Assembly: GCA_030267565.1 (NCBI GenBank)
Contig: BRXU01000001.1
Span: forward strand, 5,146,001 to 5,210,000
Source: Pleodorina starrii
Taxonomy: Eukaryota; Chlorophyta; Chlorophyceae; Chlamydomonadales; Volvocaceae
DNA length: 64,000 bases
Direction of reading: 5' to 3'
Part shown: positions 60,101 to 64,000 of the stretch, piece by piece
How positions within the stretch are numbered: position 1 is the first letter of the stretch
Layout: every line of letters starts with the position of its first letter
The notes under the pieces: generated by a model
The model's input: the letters and a program-made list of their open reading frames with translations, nothing else
The model's database searches: none
Told to the model about the DNA's origin: nothing
Position numbers and translations under genes: made by a program

Positions 60101-61045
60101 GCCTCTGCACCACCGCCTGCCCGCACCACCCTTCCCTGGACCCTCCTCCCCCGCAGTCGAGTACATGGCTCCCGAGGTGGAGCGCTGCCCCCTCAAGATG
60201 CTGCCCGAGGAAAACAAGGACAACCCGCAGCTCGCCTACACAACCGCGGTGGTGGGTGCGGAGAGCCTCGCCATGCGAACGAGCGAGCGAGCACAACAGC
60301 AGCACCCGCATGAGACCCGTCTGCACTTTCCGCCTGACTTGGCCGAACCCAGATGCGCAACGCCGCCTTCTCCCTCCTGATGTCCTGAAGGCGCCACATC
60401 TAGGCGCGCACCTCTCAGCCGCAACCACTCCCGCATCGCCCCACGGGGCCCCACATCGCCCCCCCACAGGACATTTGGGCGGTGGGTGTGTTGGCGTATG
60501 AGCTGATGGTGGGCTTCCCGCCCGTCGTTGTGGACAGCGCACCCGGATCGGCCGACGCCGGCGCCGGCGGACACGGCCCGGGCGGCGCCTTCCTGGCCGA
60601 GCACGCCACCCGCAAGACGCTGAGCTTCCCCGCCTCCACCTCACCCCACGCCCACGACTTCATCAGCGCGGCGCTCGCGGAGCGGCCCGAGGAGCGCCCC
60701 ACGGCGGTGCAGCTGAGCCGCCACCCCTGGCTGGCGGGGGCCGCACAGCAGGTGAGGAGTGGGCTGGAAGACCCGCGGGTACGGTGGGGTGGGGTGGGGT
60801 GGCGTCCGCATTGAGACAGCGATGGGTCCCCGTGGGAGGGTCTCGCCAGGGGGAGCCAGAGGAACATCACCCCCTCCGTTGCCCCTGCCTTGCCCATTCG
60901 TTGCCCCCAGCCGGCGCCTCGGCGGAGCGCCGGGCAGCTCAACAGCCTCAACGGGGCGCCCCTCTACCCCTCCCGCCTGGGGGCCAGCAGCCTGGCATCC
61001 GCACCCAGCAGCGGCGGCGTACCCTCGTCGGCGCTGGTGCTCTGA
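48168..61045 (+). CDS. Aurora-like serine/threonine kinase (plant/algal ALK type), interrupted by a transposon-bearing intron
   Basis: Kinase exons: 49520-49573 (Gly loop, KIYKGATSTVYK), 57657-57695 (VALK lysine), 57927-57967, 58183-58201, 58454-58507, 59286-59446, 59703-59712 (10-nt exon completing HRDVK), 59897-59999 (PENILF, ADFG), 60157-60251 (YMAPE), 60470-60751 (DIWAVG to HPWL) and 60911-61045 (short Ser/Pro tail). All phases match. Upstream, an exon ending at 49250 (RRRLWCVE) joins in phase to DYEVSRK, the usual aurora-like lead-in. The N-terminal extension is less certain: ATG 48168 with an exon to about 48479, then an exon from about 48812. All catalytic residues are present, and the activation loop reads AVTRAGT. 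The family includes CALK, which acts in flagellar shortening and excision in Chlamydomonas, but the short C-terminus differs from CALK, so orthology is open. Confidence 0.8.
49640..49658 (+). repeat. Left terminal inverted repeat
   Basis: CTGTCACGACACACTGCGT is identical over 19 bp to the left end of the adjacent element (56559). Its first 13 bp are the exact inverse of 56546-56558 and 57499-57511. Confidence 0.85.
49696..49723. repeat. Perfect 13-bp-arm inverted repeat at the element's 5' end
   Basis: TTCGCCAGCAGCA, 2-nt spacer AG, TGCTGCTGGCGAA. It overlaps the start of the long reading frame, so its transcript could fold just before the first ATG codons (49728). Confidence 0.85.
49728..56069 (+). 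CDS. Ty3/gypsy-type pol polyprotein with C5-MTase-like, PHD, Tudor-like and second MTase-like domains
   Basis: Residue numbers count from codon 49710; the first ATG is residue 7 (MMRHRKK) of a frame open to 2119. Domains in order: basic coiled coil (1-60), a hydrophobic LLLLLLMVV stretch near 95, a Pro-rich linker (about 160-250), a protease-RT linker-like segment, and RT with DARPLN at about 390 and FVDD at 488-491. RNase H follows (HTDFSASG, D641; YKGEMRA; VTDHAPL). A C5-methyltransferase-like segment (about 903-1190) comes next. Integrase has an H2C2 knuckle starting H1354 and the DDE triad D1421, D1481, E1516 (D-35-E), with a GPY/F-like tail (FEPGDYVYVLARN). A PHD finger (1720-1764), a Tudor-like piece (about 1823-1865) and a class I MTase-like C-terminus complete it. 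Intact catalytic residues over an uninterrupted frame suggest recent activity. No gag, zinc knuckle or Asp protease is visible. Confidence 0.85.
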   Translation: MMRHRKKLARRQRRIMQEAAEQARQYKQQVAQSQQRLRARLLRARRACQGLQPGVPFQTAATQHLPTSTIAPGRSQRWTCGSVSSTLLLLLLMVVHGYAGSTPPFIPPVDGIRTFPAVHLESHRPVVQQARQSEPVGGLGGLAQLLSRQSAPPEPSPSQSAATPPAPPPAQAGQSSPVAPPVPPPAPPAPPPAPDGQASPVVTPVPQPPPPPPPAPPPPPPPPPPPSAPPQPTAGARLAPGPSLPSMTTPEGKRYPGEGTTFVKDEQGGFTWCERSDMTPAVKAQFKELMQRYDKVFARSLKDLGCYTGEMGPARIELVHDRPIWQPQRQHSPLELQIQEEKCAELRDAGIIVPSSSTKYAMNVTMPAKKDANGQWTDRRYCCDARPLNAATVPNRYAPPTPEQLFQRIGGSPWISKMDCRAAFNQIPLAREDQEKTSFWWREKLWMYTRNLYGLRNATGQFQMIIDHELRRHGLEGFAMAFVDDILVFSATAEEHVQHCEAVFRCLMECGLRLHPEKTIIAAEEVEFLGHMCSAMGVRPMDAKCAAIMALQPPTNLTELQALLGLCNYYRCYVPHFSEIAAPLNQLTRKGIVWGEQTWQPEHQAVLDAIKAHFRQEGLILRRLQPGRPIILHTDFSASGISGVLGQLDDDGNEYLVACVSRSLNAHERNYISYKGEMRAACWAMQAMRPYLHGVQFTLVTDHAPLLWLMENTGAGSAGVYQRWQLIMSQYDFNITHRPGALHQNADALSRMPRPSTADGTGSRMDEEDDPVPPKPQLVPYPRALVTGTAASLSGPIQVLLTRSQAQRERLHAALAVGSNSVLPTAEELLAGNNGTLTDPVDRCPVEELLPTQLATRQLVQHANRLAREHRVALNAIACEPPRAAVMERPASAEQDPVTVALNSSLNSHHFLEKALSEGLVVVEYGSHAAGLEAVLRAGWHVRAYHVADALPPAGLKMLRQRLRALEIEYPHQLRSSAVHSPFNQLPTSGDVTEAMLRNLGAAKQHQWLVVGAAESAVDPRARRILQLIGALQRLQPRLLPGYFVQIAGDTTADTAFGNGFLVDLACLGQRQHGLATLYTSLGESKRLSRMTGSHAWASPVAELSGLLPGRTLAPLASPLSDPYLRCDVPGARPVVLPPGDLFGSPPPGLIEAEPLTAQQLELVLGLSGSVTASAPEALRRELLASGPSFPAASQVFAFSQALQRAYMTPHHMATLKPTYAADQPAFPLGGDGVPPYTADRPAAFVALATRPSPSLFSCTTLVSEVAEVLDGQQPANLTDPCLDLEMRHLLRHGCYSEQLSPKEQQRITKQASSYRESGGRLLRYMPNGTVREVPEPAQRRDIIDRAHSSLGHFGSRRTLGLLQCGFWWPGMSRDVSAVVASCKLCDQVNAAGNVRPEQLQPLPIRGPLYRWGCDLAGPLPPTKRGNVMVMICVEHFTKHIELVALPNKTADETARVLLERVLCRFSAPAEVLTDRGQEWEGAFAALCEQCLIDHRTTSPNHPQADGAAERVVQTTKKALRKYCAEQRSAADWDDYLPWLQLGYNCSPQASTGHSPYLLLYGAQPVIPPAVRERVTEPLDPANETQFYDHLTRRAELFQRLMPEAAGNLLIAQHRDTQRYARVRAGGYQPRIERFEPGDYVYVLARNRNSTLQPPTRDSVLRVVQVSPAGVVTLRGRCGTERKEHVSQLRPCHLPDLDPIVDPRLAVPPADLACEVCGFPDQEEVMLLCDGCGTGWHMHCLRPQLTQVPSGTWVCPDCAAAGITVEQIDAKPVPAAPETQPNIFPNAQQRRRQAAAAALDGRAVRRRVKDPVALSAAVCEGVARYLGPGSGAQQYEVTYDNGAVERMTMATLRKHLVPKSSAGSPSSRRRRTSLAGSTSALPDIWDFGSLTGARAAFDQLVPAAEYPDGQVAKFVNLLPRGLAHLRRSTRAGELTPEPRQAHGHEVEALVRAVDFGLCAGVLDPWAGKGTVVRALQQKGYRVFSNDPFDGHVADRHEDPLQPGFYLRVQDVWPFDAVVSSPWAAAVDLALPLAARFAPIVAMHVAAHYVTDAHEARRRYLRSLTEAGRLALILGLPKGVWGRRCVWLVVFASRGLRDQLLRAKGQANGPWVMV
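52416..53330 (+). other. Degenerate cytosine-5 DNA methyltransferase-like domain inside pol
   Basis: Lies between RNase H and integrase. Motif I-like LVVVEYGSHAAGLEAVLRAG (Y931) is followed by a helix/strand pattern as in DNMT3-type enzymes. GDVTEAMLRNLG then WLVVGAAESAVDPRARRI (G1018) sits where motif IV (normally GGSPC) belongs, and the catalytic Pro-Cys is replaced by Ala-Glu-Ser. A target-recognition-like stretch ends ARPVVLPPGD, followed by LTAQQLELVLGLSG (L1162), which resembles the motif IX-X region (LT-E-RLQGFP). Order and spacing fit a C5-MTase fold that has lost catalysis, a DNMT3L-like pseudo-enzyme. This is an alignment by eye, not a search result. Confidence 0.5.
54867..55001 (+). 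other. PHD finger after integrase
   Basis: A C4HC3 zinc pattern, CEVC (C1720), LLCDGCGTGWHMHCL and WVCPDC (C1761, C1764), with the conserved Trp before the last Cys pair. PHD fingers read histone H3 tails. At this position chromoviruses carry a chromodomain, so it may direct integration to particular chromatin (inference). Confidence 0.9.
55170..55300 (+). other. Tudor/chromo-like segment
   Basis: GVARYLGPGSGAQQYEVTYD followed by NGAVERMTM has the strand-turn-strand pattern with conserved aromatics of Tudor/Agenet-like modules (Y-x-V-x-Y-D-N-G). It is short and assigned by pattern only. Together with the PHD finger it would form a paired histone-reading unit. Confidence 0.45.
55542..56069 (+). 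other. C-terminal class I methyltransferase-like domain
   Basis: VLDPWAGKGTVVRALQQKGY (D1969) is a SAM-binding motif I, then FSNDPFDG fits the acidic end of strand 2. FDAVVSSPWAAA (P2027, W2028) occupies motif IV, where N6-adenine MTases have D/N-P-P-F/Y/W. A late RRCVWLVVFAS strand resembles the terminal strand of phage-type adenine MTases. The substitution at motif IV leaves activity uncertain. It ends the polyprotein. Confidence 0.55.
56546..56571. repeat. Perfect 26-bp palindrome at the junction of two elements
   Basis: TGTGTCGTGACAG followed directly by CTGTCACGACACA: the right end of the pol element abutting the left end of the next element with no intervening bases. Confidence 0.9.
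56854..56917. repeat. Long hairpin, 31-bp arms
   Basis: Arms 56854-56884 and 56887-56917 match at 30 of 31 positions around a 2-nt AA spacer. The stem is GC-rich (core GTCCCGGCTTTGAGC). Located inside the 953-bp element. Confidence 0.92.
57499..57511 (-). repeat. Right terminal inverted repeat of the composite insertion
   Basis: TGTGTCGTGACAG, the exact inverse of 49640-49652. It closes the 7.87-kb inserted block 145 bp before the acceptor of the VALK exon. Confidence 0.85.
58141..58159 (+). repeat. TG dinucleotide microsatellite
   Basis: About 9.5 TG units in the kinase intron just upstream of the 19-nt exon's acceptor, part of a T-rich tract that may aid splice-site recognition. Confidence 0.9.
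58508..58676 (+). repeat. GGGT/GAGT minisatellite at a kinase intron donor
   Basis: About 170 bp of GTGAGTGAGTGGGTGGGTGG-type units starting with the donor site itself. The motif repeats a donor-like GTGAGT many times and has strong G-quadruplex potential in the sense RNA. Confidence 0.95.
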
Positions 61046-64000
61046 GCGGCCGGTCGGGCACACGGGTTCTGGACTTCCGCGCCGTGGCAAGTCGACACGG
61101 GGGGCGTGACCGTCAGCAGGCCAGCCGGCGAGTGGTGGCGCGGCAACGCACGCACGCGGTTCGGGAGGCGAGGACTGCAGCCCGGAGCAGACCTTAAGCG
61201 GCGCTGCCGCCGTAGGGGCATCACGTGGAGTGCCGTGTGGCTGCGGCTGTTGCGTACCAAACCGGCGCTTGGCGGACGTGGGTCGCGCCACCCCCTCAGC
61301 CCCACAGCGGGCGGCCCCACGTCCGTTGTGGGGGACTCAGCGGCAGCCTCTGGAAATGGTGACGACGGCGGAGGCGGAGGCGGAGGAGACGGTGCGGCCG
61401 TTGCGAGCCATGCGACTGGCGGGTGGCGCGATCCCGAGGAACGACGCTCCGCTGCCTGGAGCCGCTGATTGGATTATTGGATGAGTGCGTGGGACCCCCA
61501 CCGCCATCGGAGATGCCCCACTGGCGGCAGGAGGGGCTCGTGGGGCGCGAAACTGCGCGGCCACCTGCCCAGTAGGCGGCAGGCGGTGGACGGAGGTGCC
61601 GCTGCTCTGTTCCGTTGCGCCCGATCCGTACCTGTCTGAGTGGCCTGTTGGCAGTTGAATGGGGTTGGGACCAGGCAGGTCGCCAGCGAGCAAATGCAAG
61701 TCACGTCTGAAGTGATCAGGGTAGGACCGCAGGCGCGCGTGCGTGCGTGTGAGCTCCTGTTGCGTACGCATCGGCGCTGTGCGCGCGCGAGTGCGAGTAT
61801 GGTTTTTTATACTCTTGAGCGTGCGCACAGTGTCCCAGATAATTGTCCATAATTAACAGCTTTCTTTGCTGAAAAGAACCGAAGCTTACGTCAATGTCGA
61901 GCGTGTGCACGCTTCGAAGAGCGCGATGTACGGGAGCGCCCATTGGCAGCGGTGGCATCGCTACGGGTGATGCATGGGCTTGTCGTGTTGTACAGCTGTA
62001 CGACCATAATGTCGTACTTTTGGAAGTTGTGGCTGGAGGCCTCTTGGGGCCGAAAGGCTGGGGAGTCAGTGACATGATGCGGCATCATGCCTTGATGCGG
62101 GATGCGCGATGTCGGACTCGTCGTAACGTTGCGTGTGTTGCGTCGACCCTTCTTCAATGTACGTAAGCGCCTGCAGGGATTGCAGTGCGGGGCTCCATTT
62201 GCTCATGATTGGGCTGGACATGGTTCTCTTTACGGCCGAAGGCTTTGCTTGTGTTGTCAAGGGTTGTATTGTTCCCACCGGTGTTGACATGCGATGGTTT
62301 TCTGTCAGGCAGGGTGCCCGTGCTTCGCGGCGGCGGGCGGGCGGGCACAGCGGTCGGGGATCGCGCGGTTACAAGTGGGTCCGTGCCGGCGGTGGCGGTG
62401 GCGGTGGGGCGAGCTTGTATCATTCGCGGTCCATGGGCGACATGAGGACAACAATTATTTAACGTGCCAGTTTGTGTGTCTTCCTTAAAAATACTTCGTG
62501 CACGGTGTATGGTATGTGACATGCGGCGCTATGTTAGCGCCGTACACCTTTGGCACCCCAATTCGTGAATCCGTTAATGCCAATAAGCTGAAGTGAAGGC
62601 GCATCGATCTTAAGCGTTGGAAATCGTATTTCACGAGCCCAATCACCATTATTCAACGGCCGGCCCGGCGCGTTCGTCGGTGAGGCGGTGAGAGTCTTGA
62701 TACTAACGATGTTGGCGGTGGTGGTGGTGCTGCTGCTGCGGGTGCCGCTGGTTCAAGGGCCGCGCTGTAGTGAAGGCGGTAGTTGAATCTGGCTCGCGCG
62801 CGCCGCCTAGAAATCAGCATGGGGACGGGCTGCATGCCGGGCGAAGTGCGAGGATTGGCGGCGGCGGCCTGGCCCGGTTTCAGGGGCAGGTCGGTGCCAG
62901 AGTCGGGTGCCAGAGTCGGGCTGATGGGTGCGAAGTGGTCTAAGGCCTGGTGGGACCGGTTCGAGTGGGGTCGGAAGCGGAAGGGCTGACAGACGAATGG
63001 GCTCCTCTTGGGGTTCACGGCGCGCTGTACTTTGCCCTTGCTCCGCCCAGGCTAGGTGGAGTCAGTTGGTCAGACTGACGTGTTCGGATGAAAACCCGCG
63101 CGTGGCTCCGAGGACTGGTCATGCACCGCGCGCGGCGAGAGCCCAGACGGGCCCTGCACTGCCCCGATTGCAGGCCGCAGGCGCTTGCTGAGCTGGACTA
63201 GTTTCTTACTGGACACAGGGCATACCGTACACAAGTGGGCGTTGGATGGCTGGCCTGGGTGCGCTCATCTTCGCGTGTTTTGTGTGCTTGTTGTTCTTCA
63301 TTTCCCTGGCGGCTCTCACCACGCATTGCTGAGCTGCGCGCTCTGCGGCACCTCGCCTCCTGCACGGCCGGGGCCACGTGTGTGCGAGCTGTCGTTGGGA
63401 TGTGAAGGGGCTCCCTTGGGGCGCGTCGGGTGAAGCGGTTGGTGCGCGTCGCGTCGCGGCCTCGTTCCGCCTCTGCCACGTGGCGCCGCATTTGCGCCCC
63501 GGGCTGGGCGGGAAGGAGATGGGGCGCTGTCCTTCCGGTGGCCGTCTGGAGGGCAGCTGGTCGCTGCTGGTTGTATGTTGTGTTGCGATGCCGTCAACTT
63601 TGTCCGTCAGAGCTGAGCTTATTTGCGCCATACAATTTCCACATCCAGATAAACGTTTGCATACGTTCGGTTTTGGAGCATGGCTGTGTGGGGCAAGTGT
63701 GTCGCTTTCAGCCGCGCTGGGCGCCTGGGCCTGGTCGGACGCGCCGAAATGGCGCCGCTCGCTACCAGTCCGGCGTTTTTCCGCCGGGCGCTGTGAGATG
63801 CGTAGCGACCTGTCGTGAGGCCCTGGGAATGGGTCTTCATCATGGTTGTCGATTGTGTACCGGTTACGGCGCTTGTTGTTCGTTTGAGCCTCCAGAGGCG
63901 TCTGTGTTTGCCAATAAGTATGTGTTATGCGTCATAATGTTGCTTGGGTGATTAAGAAGTGAAGTTGTGGATGGTTGGAAGGTGGGAGAGCGCTTGACCG
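61046..64000. other. Downstream region with no recognised gene
   Basis: Contains the kinase 3' UTR and beyond. No TGTAA signal was noticed in the first 1.5 kb. Simple repeats: GGC/GGT-rich tract near 62.37-62.42 kb and GCGTGCGTG near 61.74 kb. Open frames of up to about 170 codons near 63.4-63.95 kb (plus) and 63.2-63.6 kb (minus) oppose each other and carry no motif, so I do not call them. Confidence 0.5.

Noticed and set aside
62653..63951. Terminal open frames on both strands
   Set aside because: GC-biased, mutually overlapping, no domain or splice evidence.

Overview
The window is nuclear DNA from a green alga, most likely a volvocine chlorophyte of the Chlamydomonas/Volvox group. The evidence is many short GC-rich exons with GT/AG introns of about 80-400 nt, Gln/Ala/Gly/Pro-rich linkers, TGTAA polyadenylation signals, and protein families typical of green plants (Ubl-telobox protein, plant-type aurora-like kinase, BRCA1/BARD1). 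No bacterial operon, rRNA, tRNA or CRISPR array was seen. All gene models were read by eye from reading frame, splice sites and phase matching; none has transcript support.

Layout. (1) 1-23.8 kb, minus strand: one giant multi-exon gene (3' end outside the window) for a low-complexity acidic and coiled-coil protein with a recurring Y-S-x-D/E-F motif and three tandem duplicated exons; a Cep350-type centrosomal protein is only a guess. (2) 23.8-30.6 kb: gene-poor, with one possible small two-exon gene on the minus strand. (3) 30.6-31.4 kb, minus: mitochondrial two-HMG-box protein (TFAM/Abf2-like), divergent over 386 bp from (4) 31.8-38.7 kb, plus: a BRCA1/BARD1-like RING-BRCT-BRCT protein. A 479-bp TRIM retroelement with two 102-bp LTRs, PBS, PPT and a 5-bp target duplication sits 11 nt inside one of its introns. 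(5) 40.0-42.7 kb, plus: ubiquitin-like/Gln-rich/telobox-Myb protein, a plant-type telomere-repeat binder. (6) about 43.6-44.3 kb, minus: broken unrecognised reading frame. (7) 44.7-46.6 kb, plus: SKA1 kinetochore protein. (8) 48.2-61.0 kb, plus: aurora-like kinase, split in its N-lobe by an intron holding a 7.9-kb insertion. (9) 61.0-64 kb: nothing recognisable.

The insertion (49.6-57.5 kb) is the most unusual object. Its single uninterrupted reading frame of about 2,100 codons has Ty3/gypsy-type reverse transcriptase, RNase H and DDE integrase with all catalytic residues. Embedded in it are a degenerate cytosine-5 methyltransferase-like domain, a PHD finger, a Tudor-like segment and a C-terminal second methyltransferase-like fold. 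No gag, protease or LTR pair was found. The ends are short inverted repeats shared with an adjacent 953-bp element that carries a 31-bp-arm hairpin.

The host genes lean towards chromosome maintenance and division: DNA repair (BRCA1/BARD1-like), telomere binding, kinetochore-microtubule attachment (SKA1), an aurora-like kinase and perhaps a centrosomal giant.
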